From assembly GCA_014305285.1 (NCBI GenBank), contig JACRSG010000001.1, positions 186,001 through 250,000 of the forward strand: 64,000 bases of DNA, read 5' to 3'. The stretch's first letter is position 1, and the number at the start of each line of letters is the position of its first letter. The notes under the pieces were generated by a model. It was not told the origin of the DNA and did no database searches. It saw only the letters and a program-made list of their open reading frames with translations. The position numbers and the translations under genes are program-made. This DNA comes from Campylobacter jejuni. Lineage in GTDB: Bacteria; Campylobacterota; Campylobacteria; Campylobacterales; Campylobacteraceae. This document shows, one piece after another, positions 54,802 through 63,761 of this stretch.

Positions 54802-56051
54802 TTATTCCTGAAATAGTAGCCCCTGCAGGAAATTTTACAAAATTAAAAATTGCTTTAGCTTATGGTGCAGATGCGGTTTATGCGGGTGTGAATAATTTTT
54901 CTTTAAGGTCACGTACTGCAAGAGAATTTAACTATGAAAGTTTTGAAGAAGCTATCAAATATACGCATGAACGTGGTAAAAAAATTTATGTTACTTTAAA
55001 TGGTTTTTATTTAAGCTCTCAAATTGAAGGTTTAAAAAGACATATTTTAAAATTACGCGAGATGAAACCCGATGCTTTTATTGTAGCTTCTGTTGGAGCT
55101 ATGTGTCTTGTTAAAGAACTTGCACCTGAAATTTCTTTACACGTTTCTACTCAGGCAAATATTTTAAATTATTTGGATGTTCAAGTTTATAAGGATATGG
55201 GTGCTAAAAGAGTTGTAATTGCCAGAGAATTAGGGCTTAAAGACGCTAAAGCTTTAAAGGAAAATTGCGATATTGAACTTGAAGCCTTTGTGCATGGGTC
55301 TATGTGTTTTGCTTATTCTGGGCGTTGTTTAATAAGTTCTGTGCAAAGTGGAAGAATGAGCAATCGTGGATCTTGTGCAAATGATTGTAGATTTAATTAC
55401 GAACTTTATGCTAAAAATCCAGAAAATGGTACTTTATTTCGTTTAGAAGAAGATGAAAATGGTACTCATATTTTCAATTCTAAAGATTTAAATCTTTGTT
55501 CTTATATAGAAAAAATCATGCAAGAAAATTGTATCAATGCCTTTAAAATAGAAGGACGTACTAAAAGCGAATATTATGTTGCACTTACAACAAGAACTTA
55601 TAAAATGGCTATACAAGATGCTTTAAAGAGTAAGTTTGAGTCAAGCAAGTATGAAAAAGAGATTGCCACACTTAAGAATCGTGGTTTTACAGATGGCTAT
55701 CTTGTTTCGCGTCCCTTGGAAAAAACCGACACACAAAATCATAATACAAGTATAGAAGAAGGCTCTCATCAAGTGCATGCCATAAGCGAAGATGGCAGCT
55801 TTTTTAAATGTAAAGGGAAAATAGTTTTAAATATGCCTTATGAAATTTTAGCTCCTTTAGGTGATGTGATTCAAACTTGTGATAATGAATTGGGTAAAAT
55901 TTACCAAAAAGAGGATAAATATTTTGTAGAATTTAAAAAACTTATTGCTAAAAATAATAAAGAATTTAGCGAAATTCATAGTGGCAATGAACATGAAATT
56001 CAATTGCCAAGTAAAATCAGTGCATTAAGTTTTTTAAGAAAGGAAATATAA
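54798..56051 (+). CDS. Peptidase U32-family protein, TrhP-like tRNA hydroxylation protein
   Basis: 417-residue protein of the U32 family (formerly called collagenase-like PrtC). The family signature EAFVHGSMCFAYSGRCLISS, with conserved cysteines, is near residues 159-178, followed by SNRGSCANDCR, which could hold an iron-sulfur cluster. Members of this family (TrhP/RlhA) make 5-hydroxyuridine in tRNA or hydroxycytidine in rRNA using prephenate-dependent chemistry. The length and the C-terminal beta-barrel (SRPLEKTDTQ onward) fit TrhP better than the shorter paralogues. Exact substrate is uncertain. Coupled to cheZ by a four-base overlap and directly followed by purE. Confidence 0.82.
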   Translation: MIIPEIVAPAGNFTKLKIALAYGADAVYAGVNNFSLRSRTAREFNYESFEEAIKYTHERGKKIYVTLNGFYLSSQIEGLKRHILKLREMKPDAFIVASVGAMCLVKELAPEISLHVSTQANILNYLDVQVYKDMGAKRVVIARELGLKDAKALKENCDIELEAFVHGSMCFAYSGRCLISSVQSGRMSNRGSCANDCRFNYELYAKNPENGTLFRLEEDENGTHIFNSKDLNLCSYIEKIMQENCINAFKIEGRTKSEYYVALTTRTYKMAIQDALKSKFESSKYEKEIATLKNRGFTDGYLVSRPLEKTDTQNHNTSIEEGSHQVHAISEDGSFFKCKGKIVLNMPYEILAPLGDVIQTCDNELGKIYQKEDKYFVEFKKLIAKNNKEFSEIHSGNEHEIQLPSKISALSFLRKEI

Positions 56052-56546
56052 ATGAATTTTGTTTCTATTTTAATGGGAAGCAAGAGTGATTATGAAATTA
56101 TGAAAGAGGCTGTTAAAATTTTGGAAAGTTTTGGAGTAAAATATGAACTTATTATTTCATCAGCCCATCGTAGCCCAAAAAGAACAAAAGAGTATATCGC
56201 AAATGCCGAAGAAAAAGGTGCGAAGGTTTTTATAGCGGCAGCTGGAATGGCAGCACATTTAGCTGGAGCTGTTGCAGCCTATACAACAAAACCTGTTTTA
56301 GGGGTGCCTATGCCAGGAAGTAATCTTGCGAGTATGGATTCTTTATTTTCTACGGTGCAAATGCCTAGTGGAATTCCTGTAGGAACTTTGGCTATTGGTA
56401 AGGCTGGAGCAATCAATGCTGCCTATTTGGCTATGCAAATTTTAGCTATTTATGATGTTGATTTGGCACAAAAGCTTAAAGAAGAACGTCTTGAAAAAGA
56501 AAAAAAGCTTGCATCTGATTCAAAAGAAGTAGAAGTTTTAATATAA
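56052..56546 (+). CDS. purE: N5-carboxyaminoimidazole ribonucleotide mutase
   Basis: Purine synthesis enzyme that moves the carboxyl group of N5-CAIR to give CAIR. The 164-residue class I PurE has the phosphate-binding MGSKSDYE (residues 8-15), SAHRSPKRT (about 41-49) with the active-site His, and AAGMAAHLAGAVAA (about 64-77). The start directly follows the stop of the U32 gene. AAGGAAATATAA, at the end of that gene, provides the ribosome site. Confidence 0.96.
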   Translation: MNFVSILMGSKSDYEIMKEAVKILESFGVKYELIISSAHRSPKRTKEYIANAEEKGAKVFIAAAGMAAHLAGAVAAYTTKPVLGVPMPGSNLASMDSLFSTVQMPSGIPVGTLAIGKAGAINAAYLAMQILAIYDVDLAQKLKEERLEKEKKLASDSKEVEVLI

Positions 56547-56555
56547 GGGATAAAA

Positions 56556-57092
56556 ATGCAAACCTATCTTGAACTTGAAGAATTCTGCAAACTTGTGCAT
56601 TTAAATGAAGATGTGGTTAAGGGTATGATGGCTAATGGGGCTTTAAATTTTAAAGAAGAAGAGGGTAAAATTTATATCGAAGCTCATCAGGGTACTTTTA
56701 GTGTAGTTCCTAGTGCTACAAAATCTCAACCTGCAATGATAAATTCAATGACTTTGGCAGGAGAAAGTTTTGTTGAAAAAACAATAGGAACTATTTTAAA
56801 TTTACATGAAAAAGTTTTAGATGCTAAAGATGAAACTCTTGAAGCATTAAAAAATGAAAATAAATTTTTAAAAGATGCTCTTTATTCTATGCAAGAACTT
56901 TATGATGAAGATAGAAAAACTATAGAAACCTTAAACAATGAGCTTAAACATGCGCGTGAAGAGATAGAATTTCTCAAGCGTAAATATAAATTAATGTGGA
57001 GTAAAACCGCAGAATTTTTTGGAGCTAAGACAGAGCCTGATTTAGAAATGAATAAAAATTTAGATAAACCTATTGAAAATATAGAAAACTAA
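56556..57092 (+). CDS. Conserved coiled-coil protein (DUF3972-type)
   Basis: 178-residue soluble protein. The N-terminal ~60 residues ([20 protein letters not shown]) look like a small helical, MerR-like reading-head fold. They are followed by a coiled coil (about residues 85-150, [18 protein letters not shown] and onward) and an acidic tail. I recall this as a conserved epsilon-proteobacterial family of unknown function (DUF3972). It is nine bases after purE and 11 before glyQ, so it is probably part of the same message. No catalytic motif seen. Confidence 0.82.
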   Translation: MQTYLELEEFCKLVHLNEDVVKGMMANGALNFKEEEGKIYIEAHQGTFSVVPSATKSQPAMINSMTLAGESFVEKTIGTILNLHEKVLDAKDETLEALKNENKFLKDALYSMQELYDEDRKTIETLNNELKHAREEIEFLKRKYKLMWSKTAEFFGAKTEPDLEMNKNLDKPIENIEN

Positions 57093-57103
57093 AGAGAGAT
57101 ATA

Positions 57104-57967
57104 ATGACTTTTTCACAAATAATACTTAATTTACAAAATTATTGGCAAGAGCAAGGTTGTGCGATTATGCAACCTTATGATATGCCAGCGGGCGCAGGAA
57201 CCTTTCATCCGGCAACTTTTTTAAGAAGCTTGGGAAAAAAACCATGGGCAGCTGCTTATGTGGCTCCAAGTAGAAGACCTACTGATGGACGTTATGGTGA
57301 AAATCCTAACCGCTTAGGTGCTTACTATCAATTTCAAGTTTTGATTAAACCTAGTCCTGATAATATTCAAAAATTATATCTTAAAAGTCTTGAAAATTTG
57401 GGTTTTGATTTAAAAAGTCATGATATTCGTTTTGTTGAAGACAATTGGGAAAGTCCAAGTTTGGGTGCTTGGGGTTTGGGCTGGGAAGTATGGCTTGATG
57501 GCATGGAAGTAACTCAATTTACCTATTTTCAGCAAGTTGGTGGTATAGCTGTAGATTTGGTAAGTGCTGAAATTACCTATGGTCTTGAAAGAATAGCCAT
57601 GTATCTTCAAAATGTTGATAATGTTTATGATATAGTTTGGAGCGAAACTAATGGAGAAAAAATTAAATACGCAGATGTGCATAAGCAAAGTGAATATGAA
57701 TTTAGCAAATATAATTTTGAAGTAAGTGATGTTAAGATTTTAAACGAGCAGTTTCAAAATTCTTACAAAGAATGTAAAAATATTTTAGATCAAGGATTGG
57801 CTTTGCCTGCTTATGATTATTGTATGCTTGCTGCACATACTTTTAATCTTTTAGATGCAAGAGGGGCAATTTCTGTAGCACAAAGACAAGATTATATGTT
57901 AAAAATTCGCGAACTTTCTAAAAATTGTGCTGAAATTTACAAGAAAAATTTAAATGAAACTGAGTGA
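57104..57967 (+). CDS. glyQ: Glycyl-tRNA synthetase alpha subunit
   Basis: Catalytic subunit of the bacterial alpha2-beta2 glycyl-tRNA synthetase. The 287-residue protein has [19 protein letters not shown] at the start, [15 protein letters not shown] (about residues 29-43), [17 protein letters not shown] (motif 2 type) and [12 protein letters not shown] (near residue 137). The beta subunit gene glyS is not in this window, so the two subunits are encoded at separate loci. It overlaps the NIF3 gene by 14 bases. Confidence 0.97.
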   Translation: MTFSQIILNLQNYWQEQGCAIMQPYDMPAGAGTFHPATFLRSLGKKPWAAAYVAPSRRPTDGRYGENPNRLGAYYQFQVLIKPSPDNIQKLYLKSLENLGFDLKSHDIRFVEDNWESPSLGAWGLGWEVWLDGMEVTQFTYFQQVGGIAVDLVSAEITYGLERIAMYLQNVDNVYDIVWSETNGEKIKYADVHKQSEYEFSKYNFEVSDVKILNEQFQNSYKECKNILDQGLALPAYDYCMLAAHTFNLLDARGAISVAQRQDYMLKIRELSKNCAEIYKKNLNETE

Positions 57968-58679
57968 AATTTATATTTTTTTAGATCAATTAAGTCCTTT
58001 TAATACTCAAGAGTCATGGGATAATAGCGGTATTTTACTTGGAGATAAGGATAGTGAAATTTCAACTGTTTATTTAAGCTTGGATATTGATGAAAATATC
58101 ATTAAAGAAGCGAGTGAAAATTCTTTAATTATCACGCACCATCCTTTAATATTTAAAGGTTTGAAAGATTTATATGATAAGACTTACCCGAGGGCTTTTA
58201 TTAAAGAAATGATTTGTAAAAATATTTCTTTAATCAGTATGCATACAAATTACGATTTAAGTTATTTAAATGCTTATTTTACAGAAGAAATTTTAGGTTT
58301 TAAAATTTCTTTTAAAGACGAATTTTTGATTTATGTAGAAAATTCTATGTCTTTTGAAGCTTTGTGTGATTGGGTGAAAAAAAAGTTAAATTTACAAATT
58401 TTACGTGTAAGCGATTGTGGTAAAAAAGATATTAAGCGTATCGCTATATGTACTGGAAGTGGCGGAGATTTAATTTCTAAAGTGGATGCGGATTGTTTTT
58501 TAAGTGGAGATTTTAAATATCATCAAGCTTTAGAAGCACTTAGCAATCAAATAAGTCTTATTGATTTAGGTCATTTTGAAAGTGAAAGATATTTTTCTCA
58601 ATGTTTAGCAAAAGACTTGAAAAATTTGCCGCTACAAGTTATAATAACAGTTTCAAAAAATCCATTTCAATATTTTTAA
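57954..58679 (+). CDS. NIF3-family metal-binding protein (GTP cyclohydrolase I type 2 homologue)
   Basis: 241-residue member of the NIF3/YbgI family, which assemble into hexameric rings with a di-metal site. Family signatures are present: [13 protein letters not shown] near residue 19, [10 protein letters not shown] with metal-ligand histidines near residues 60-69, SMHTNYD near residue 95, and the C-terminal LGHFESE (near residue 205). Biochemical function is not settled for this family. The ATG at 57954 lies within the end of glyQ. Confidence 0.9.
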   Translation: MKLSEIYIFLDQLSPFNTQESWDNSGILLGDKDSEISTVYLSLDIDENIIKEASENSLIITHHPLIFKGLKDLYDKTYPRAFIKEMICKNISLISMHTNYDLSYLNAYFTEEILGFKISFKDEFLIYVENSMSFEALCDWVKKKLNLQILRVSDCGKKDIKRIAICTGSGGDLISKVDADCFLSGDFKYHQALEALSNQISLIDLGHFESERYFSQCLAKDLKNLPLQVIITVSKNPFQYF

Positions 58680-58688
58680 GGAAAATAA

Positions 58689-59405
58689 ATGAATAAATAT
58701 CTCGAACAATTAGTGCTTTTATCAAAAATAGATCAGGAAATTGATAGTTACGAACCAAAAATAGACAGTATTAATAAGACTTTAAAAGATACCGAGTTAA
58801 AAATAGGGAAAATCAACACAGATTTAGAAAAAATTGATGAAGAAATCAAAGATATAGAAAATCAAAAAGTACAAAACAATGTTCATATTTCCGAGTTCTC
58901 AGCAAAAATTAAAGATCTTTCTAAAAAAAGTGGTGTAGTAAAAACAGAAAAAGAAGCTAGTGCTTTAAAAATTGAAGAAGATATTGCAAAAGAGCAATTA
59001 GACGCTGCACATGATGAGATTATAAGGCTAGATAAAATTTTAGACAATAAAGAAACTTATAAAAAAGAACTTGAAGAAGAAAAAATTAAACAAGAGCAAA
59101 ATATTAATGAAATTAGAGTAAGCATTAAATCTGAAATGGAAGTTCTTGAAAAAGATAGAATGAGTGTTTATGATAAAAAAACCAAACTTGTGGGCGAGAT
59201 GAACCAAAAAGTTTTAAGTTTTTATGAAAAAATTCGCAAATGGGCGAAAAATACTGCCGTAGTACCTGTTAAAAAACAAGCATGCTATGGATGTTTTATG
59301 AAGATTTACGATAAGACTTACCTATCTGTTGTAAAAGGTGAAGAGATTGTAACTTGTCCTCATTGTGGAAGAATTCTTTATAAAGAGCAAGAAGAACAAA
59401 ATTGA
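58689..59405 (+). CDS. Coiled-coil zinc-ribbon protein (CT398/HP0958-like)
   Basis: 238-residue protein: a long antiparallel coiled-coil hairpin (about residues 5-175) and a C-terminal C4 zinc ribbon (CYGC near residue 200, CPHC near residue 226). The Helicobacter relative HP0958 (FlgZ) binds RpoN and flagellin mRNA and is needed for flagellum formation; in C. jejuni the role is less clear. It lies between the NIF3 gene and waaA, overlapping waaA by four bases (TTGA). Given rpoN and two sigma-54 promoters in this window, an RpoN-related role deserves attention, but this is inference. Confidence 0.85.
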   Translation: MNKYLEQLVLLSKIDQEIDSYEPKIDSINKTLKDTELKIGKINTDLEKIDEEIKDIENQKVQNNVHISEFSAKIKDLSKKSGVVKTEKEASALKIEEDIAKEQLDAAHDEIIRLDKILDNKETYKKELEEEKIKQEQNINEIRVSIKSEMEVLEKDRMSVYDKKTKLVGEMNQKVLSFYEKIRKWAKNTAVVPVKKQACYGCFMKIYDKTYLSVVKGEEIVTCPHCGRILYKEQEEQN

Positions 59406-60559
59406 TCTTTTTTTATTATTTTTTAACTTGGATGGCATTTTCATTTTGTGCCGTCTTTATTCTTTTACTTTCTTTTTTTAAATCCAAATACAAAATTAGC
59501 TTAAAATCCCGATTTTTTCTTTATAAAAATTTACATCAAGAAAAAGCCGATGTGCATTTTCATGCTTGTTCTTATGGAGAAGTAAGGAGTATTAAAACTT
59601 TGGTTTTGAAATTTGATTCAAGAATCACTACTATTACTCAAACAGGTTTTGAATGTGCAAAAGAATTTTGTAAAAAGGTAAATTATCTTGCTTTTGAGAA
59701 TTTTTTACCTTTTTGGTTTAAGCCTTGTAAGGTTTTGGTAATTTTTGAGGCAGAATATTGGCTTATGCTTGTTTTTATGGCACGTATTTATAAAGCTAAG
59801 ATTATTTTGCTTAATGCAAGAATATCTGATAAATCTTATCATTCTTACCAAAGATTTTCTTTTTTTTATAAAAAAATTTTTTCTTATATTGATGAAGTTT
59901 TTGCTCAAAGTGATTTGGATAAGGCAAGGCTTGAAAGTTTGGGAGCTAAAAATGTCAAAATTTTTAAAAACATTAAGGCAAATTTAGGGATTAAAAATAA
60001 TAAAATTTATGCTAAGCCTAAGGAAAAACTTATTATTTTTGCTAGTACACATAAAGACGAAGAAGAACTTTTGCTTGATCATTTTAGACTAGAAGAAAAT
60101 GAAAAACTCATTATCGCCCCACGACATCCTGAGCGTTTTAAAGAAGTTGAAAATTTGCTTTTAAACAAAGGTTTGGAATTTGAAAAATTCAGTTCTTTAG
60201 AAGATGAAAATAAGAAATTTTGTAAAAAAATTTTACTTTTAGATGCTTTAGGGGAGCTTGTAAATTTTTATGCAATTTCTGATGTTGTTGTGCTTGGAGG
60301 TTCTTTTATGGAAGGCATAGGAGGACACAATCCTATAGAAGCGGCATATTTTGATAATATATTAATCAGTGGGAAATTTATTCATAATCAAAAGGCTTTA
60401 TTTGAAGAAGTAGAAAATGTATATTTTTGTGAAAATTTAAAAGATTTAAATGATAAAATTCATTATTTGAATTTGAAAGCTAAAATTTCCAAAAAAGAGA
60501 ATTTAGATCTTATCATACAAACGATACAAAAGGGAATCGATGCAAGAAAAAGCTTATAA
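59402..60559 (+). CDS. waaA: 3-deoxy-D-manno-octulosonic acid transferase (Kdo transferase)
   Basis: Adds Kdo to the lipid A precursor at the inner membrane, the first core step of lipooligosaccharide synthesis. The 385-residue GT-B enzyme has an N-terminal anchor (about residues 4-24), HACSYGEVRS (the catalytic-Glu region, near residue 51), FEAEYW (near residue 116) and the donor-binding GGSFMEGIGGHNPIEAA (near residue 300). The start is TTG at 59402, overlapping the zinc-ribbon gene by four bases. An ATG at 59432 would lose the anchor. The adjacent pseudouridine synthase overlaps by 20 bases. Confidence 0.92.
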   Translation: MIFFYYFLTWMAFSFCAVFILLLSFFKSKYKISLKSRFFLYKNLHQEKADVHFHACSYGEVRSIKTLVLKFDSRITTITQTGFECAKEFCKKVNYLAFENFLPFWFKPCKVLVIFEAEYWLMLVFMARIYKAKIILLNARISDKSYHSYQRFSFFYKKIFSYIDEVFAQSDLDKARLESLGAKNVKIFKNIKANLGIKNNKIYAKPKEKLIIFASTHKDEEELLLDHFRLEENEKLIIAPRHPERFKEVENLLLNKGLEFEKFSSLEDENKKFCKKILLLDALGELVNFYAISDVVVLGGSFMEGIGGHNPIEAAYFDNILISGKFIHNQKALFEEVENVYFCENLKDLNDKIHYLNLKAKISKKENLDLIIQTIQKGIDARKSL

Positions 60560-61286
60560 ACTCTTAGCTTTACAAGAAAAAATTTCAAATCGTGAAGCTA
60601 AAGATTTGATTGATAAGGGTTGCGTTTTTTCATATGGAAAAAAAGTTGTGGTTGCTAGAGCTTTGATGAATGATAAGACAAGGTTTAATGTGATAAAAAC
60701 TAAAAATCCTCAAATTATTTTTAAAGATAATAAGATTATTGCTGTTAATAAACCTTATGCTTGCGTGAGTGAAGATTTGGAGAAAAAATTCAATGCCAAG
60801 CTTTTAAACCGTTTAGATAAAGAAACAAGTGGTGTAATTTTACTTTGCAAAGATGAAGATTTTAGAAAGCTTTGTATAGAAGAATTTAAAAAACATAGGG
60901 TTTATAAAAGTTATATCGCGGTTTTAGATGGGGTTTTGGCTGAAGAGATTGAAGTAAATGAGCCTATTTTCACCATAAAAGCAAAAGGTGGGGCATTGAG
61001 TAAAGTTTCAAAAGATGGTTTAAGTGCTTTAAGTATCATCACTCCTATTATGATGCAATCAAAAAAAACCCTAGCAAAAATAGTCATTCAAACAGGTAGA
61101 ACTCATCAAATCAGAGTACACACCAAATTTATAAAACATGGCGTTATAGGTGATGAAAAATATGCTAAAATTTCAAGCGATAGAATGTATTTACATAGCT
61201 ATGAAATTAAAATTTTTGATTATCATTTTAAGGCTAATCTAGATAGTAGTTTTGCAAAATTTGGCTTTAAAAATTTAAATTTTTAA
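60540..61286 (+). CDS. RluA-family pseudouridine synthase
   Basis: 248-residue enzyme with a short N-terminal S4 RNA-binding domain (about residues 1-60, ISNREAKDLIDKGCVF) and a catalytic domain whose active-site motif reads NRLDKETSG (about residues 90-98), with the catalytic Asp. The later GRTHQIRVH motif (about 183-191) is intact. The RNA target cannot be told; the layout is that of the RluC/RluD group. The ATG follows AAGGGA within the end of waaA. Confidence 0.88.
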   Translation: MQEKAYKLLALQEKISNREAKDLIDKGCVFSYGKKVVVARALMNDKTRFNVIKTKNPQIIFKDNKIIAVNKPYACVSEDLEKKFNAKLLNRLDKETSGVILLCKDEDFRKLCIEEFKKHRVYKSYIAVLDGVLAEEIEVNEPIFTIKAKGGALSKVSKDGLSALSIITPIMMQSKKTLAKIVIQTGRTHQIRVHTKFIKHGVIGDEKYAKISSDRMYLHSYEIKIFDYHFKANLDSSFAKFGFKNLNF

Positions 61287-61353
61287 AGCCATTTAAGAAA
61301 AAATTTTGTATAATACGAAATTTAATTTAAAAATTTCATAGAAAGGTGATAAA

Positions 61354-62685
61354 GTGTTTGAATTAGTCAGCGAATCTTTTAAATCAGCGATTAATAAATT
61401 ACGTTTTATTGATGATGAAAAAGCACTTAAAAACGCTTTAGAAACCTTAAAAAAAGCTCTTTTAAAAGCAGATGTTCATCATAAGGTAACCAAAGAGCTT
61501 TTAACTTTAATAGAAGAAGATGTAAAGCAAAACGGAATAGGTCAAAAACAATTTTTAAATGCCATTAAAGTAAATTTAGAAAACATTTTAAGTGTCAATG
61601 GCAAAAATCAAGGTTTTGTTTTTGCTTCTAAATCTCCAACAGTGGTTTTAATGGCAGGTTTGCAAGGAGGTGGTAAGACTACAAGTACTATCAAACTTGC
61701 AAATTATTTAAAATTGCGCAATAAAAAAGTTTTAGTTGCAGCTTGTGATTTACAGCGTTTAGCAGCAGTGGAGCAACTAAGACAACTTTGTGAAGTTAAT
61801 GAAATTGAACTTTTCTTTATAGAAAATGAAAAAGATCCTATTAGAGTTGCTAAAGAGGTTTTAAAAAAGGCTGAAAGTTCTATGGTAGATGTTTTGCTTG
61901 TGGATACTGCCGGGCGTTTGGCTATAGATGAAGTTTTGATGAATGAATTAAAAGCAGTTAAGGATGTTTTAAATCCTGATGAGATTTTCTATGTTGTTGA
62001 TGCAATGAGCGGTCAGGATGGGGTTAAGACTGCAGCTAGTTTTAATGAAGCTTTGAATATCAGTGGGGTAATTTTATCAAAATTTGATGCAGATACTAAA
62101 GGTGGAGTAGCTTTAGGCATAGCAAAGCAAACAGGCATTCCTTTGAGATTTATTGGAGTGGGTGAAAAAGTAGCAGATTTAGAAGTTTTTATACCAGATC
62201 GTATTGTAAGTCGCATTATGGGCGAGGGTGATTTGGCGACTTTAGCTGAAAAAACTGCTGCGGTGATTGATGAAAAAGAGGCTAAGAAACTCAATCAAAA
62301 AATCAAAAAAGGTGAGTTTAATTTTAATGATTTTCTTAGTCAAATGGAAAGTATCAAGAAATTAGGAAGTATCAAATCTTTAATCGGTATGATACCAGGA
62401 CTTGGCGGAATAGCAAATGCTGTAAAAGATATAGATTTGGATAATTCGAAGGAAATCATACACATTAAGGCAATGATTTCTTCAATGACTCCAAAAGAAA
62501 GAGAAAATCCTGACTTGTTAAATAATGCTAGAAAACGTCGTATAGCAGAAGGGGCAGGTCTTTCTCAAGTAGAAGTCAATCGTTTTTTAAAACAATTTAG
62601 TAATGCGGCAAAACTTGCAAAAAGATTTTCAGGTAAAAAAGGAATGGAAAGTTTAACACAGATGATGAATCAAGCTAGAAGATAA
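61354..62685 (+). CDS. ffh: Signal recognition particle protein Ffh
   Basis: SRP GTPase that binds 4.5S RNA and signal sequences of membrane proteins. The start is GTG at 61354, with AAAGGTGATAAA before it. The 443-residue protein has the N domain (about 1-85), the G domain with GLQGGGKTT (residues 102-110), DTAGRLAID (near 188) and TKGGVALG-type closing loop (GGVALGIAKQTG), and the methionine-rich M domain (about 320-443) ending QMMNQARR. It heads the ffh-rpsP-KH-rimM-trmD order conserved in many bacteria. A hairpin separates it from rpsP. Confidence 0.96.
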   Translation: MFELVSESFKSAINKLRFIDDEKALKNALETLKKALLKADVHHKVTKELLTLIEEDVKQNGIGQKQFLNAIKVNLENILSVNGKNQGFVFASKSPTVVLMAGLQGGGKTTSTIKLANYLKLRNKKVLVAACDLQRLAAVEQLRQLCEVNEIELFFIENEKDPIRVAKEVLKKAESSMVDVLLVDTAGRLAIDEVLMNELKAVKDVLNPDEIFYVVDAMSGQDGVKTAASFNEALNISGVILSKFDADTKGGVALGIAKQTGIPLRFIGVGEKVADLEVFIPDRIVSRIMGEGDLATLAEKTAAVIDEKEAKKLNQKIKKGEFNFNDFLSQMESIKKLGSIKSLIGMIPGLGGIANAVKDIDLDNSKEIIHIKAMISSMTPKERENPDLLNNARKRRIAEGAGLSQVEVNRFLKQFSNAAKLAKRFSGKKGMESLTQMMNQARR

Positions 62686-62689
62686 TTTT

Positions 62690-62740
62690 AAATTTTATTT
62701 ATAAATACTTTTTATAGTATCTATAAATAAAATTTTTTAA
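62690..62740 (+). terminator. Long AT-rich hairpin between ffh and rpsP
   Basis: AAATTTTATTTATA (62690-62703) pairs perfectly with TATAAATAAAATTT (62722-62735), with an inner ATACT/AGTAT pairing, followed by TTTAATTTTT. It could terminate the ffh message or attenuate read-through into the ribosomal operon. No GC-rich core, so strength is uncertain. Confidence 0.6.
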
Positions 62741-62756
62741 TTTTTAAGGAGTATAA

Positions 62757-62984
62757 ATGACAGTTATTAGACTTACAAGAATGGGTAGAACTAAAAGACC
62801 ATTTTATCGTATTGTAGTTACAGATAGTAGAAAACGTCGTGATGGTGGTTGGATAGAAAGTGTTGGGTATTATAATCCTATGGTAGAACCTGAAATAATT
62901 AAAATTGATGCAGAGCGTCTGGCTTATTGGAAAAGCGTTGGTGCAAAACTTAGCGATAAAGTTGCTTCTATCACTAGCAAATAA
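62757..62984 (+). CDS. rpsP: 30S ribosomal protein S16
   Basis: 75-residue small-subunit protein with the family start [20 protein letters not shown] and the [12 protein letters not shown] segment. AAGGAG lies seven bases before the ATG. Followed after two bases by the KH-domain gene, in the conserved order rpsP-KH-rimM-trmD. Confidence 0.97.
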   Translation: MTVIRLTRMGRTKRPFYRIVVTDSRKRRDGGWIESVGYYNPMVEPEIIKIDAERLAYWKSVGAKLSDKVASITSK

Positions 62985-62986
62985 TC

Positions 62987-63229
62987 ATGGTAGAAAATTT
63001 TCTTAGAGAATACGCAAAATTAATTGCAGATTATCCTGAACAGATTGACACTCAAAAAATTGAATTAAGTGAAAATTGTTTTGAAATTGTTCTTTTTGCA
63101 CATAAGGTTGATACAGGTAAGCTGATAGGCAAAAATGGAAAAATGATCAATGCTATAAAAACCGTAATCTCTGCTTATAAGAGCAAGGATGCAAGTTCTT
63201 ATAGAGTAACGGTAAAAGCACTTGAGTGA
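62987..63229 (+). CDS. khpA: KH-domain RNA-binding protein (KhpA/YlqC-like)
   Basis: 80-residue single KH-domain protein with the [18 protein letters not shown] core (about residues 46-63), including the GxxG loop GKNG. The same small protein sits between rpsP and rimM in many Gram-positive and epsilon-proteobacterial genomes, and in Streptococcus it forms a complex with KhpB that affects division. The symbol is by homology. It overlaps rimM by eight bases. Confidence 0.88.
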   Translation: MVENFLREYAKLIADYPEQIDTQKIELSENCFEIVLFAHKVDTGKLIGKNGKMINAIKTVISAYKSKDASSYRVTVKALE

Positions 63230-63761
63230 AAAAGATTTTGTTCAAGTTGCAAAACTTGGTAAAACTGTGGGTCTTAAGGGTTGTGTAAAATTGCATAACC
63301 TGAGTGACTTTTCTTCTCAATTTAAAAAAGGTGCCACTTTTTTTATAAAAAACACCAAAGAAATTTTAAAGATTAAGCATTATAATGTAAGTAATTCTAC
63401 TGTTTTATTTGAAAATTATGAAGATATAGAAAAAGCTAAAGAATTAACTAATCTTATTCTTTTTCAGAGTATCGAGAAAAGCAGGAAAACTTGTAAATTA
63501 AAAAAAGATGAGTTTTTTTATTTTGATATTTTAGAGTGTGAAGTTTTTGAAGAAGATAAAATATTGGGCAAAGTGATTGATATCTTAGAAACTGGAGCTT
63601 CTTATTTATTTGAAATTCAAAGTGATGAAAAATGGGTAGAAAAAAAATATCCTAAAACATTTTTTATTCCATATTTGGATAAATTTGTTAAAAACATAGA
63701 TATAGAAAAACGACAGATTTTTTGCACACAAGATGTTTTTTTAATTTTAGAAAATTCATGA
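63222..63761 (+). CDS. rimM: Ribosome maturation factor RimM
   Basis: Binds S19 and helps mature the 30S head. The 179-residue protein has the N-terminal RimM barrel ([19 protein letters not shown], about residues 7-25) and the C-terminal PRC-barrel ([15 protein letters not shown] near residue 110, then [13 protein letters not shown]). The start is TTG at 63222, inside the KH gene; no ATG suits. Its TGA overlaps the trmD ATG (ATGA). Confidence 0.93.
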   Translation: MSEKDFVQVAKLGKTVGLKGCVKLHNLSDFSSQFKKGATFFIKNTKEILKIKHYNVSNSTVLFENYEDIEKAKELTNLILFQSIEKSRKTCKLKKDEFFYFDILECEVFEEDKILGKVIDILETGASYLFEIQSDEKWVEKKYPKTFFIPYLDKFVKNIDIEKRQIFCTQDVFLILENS

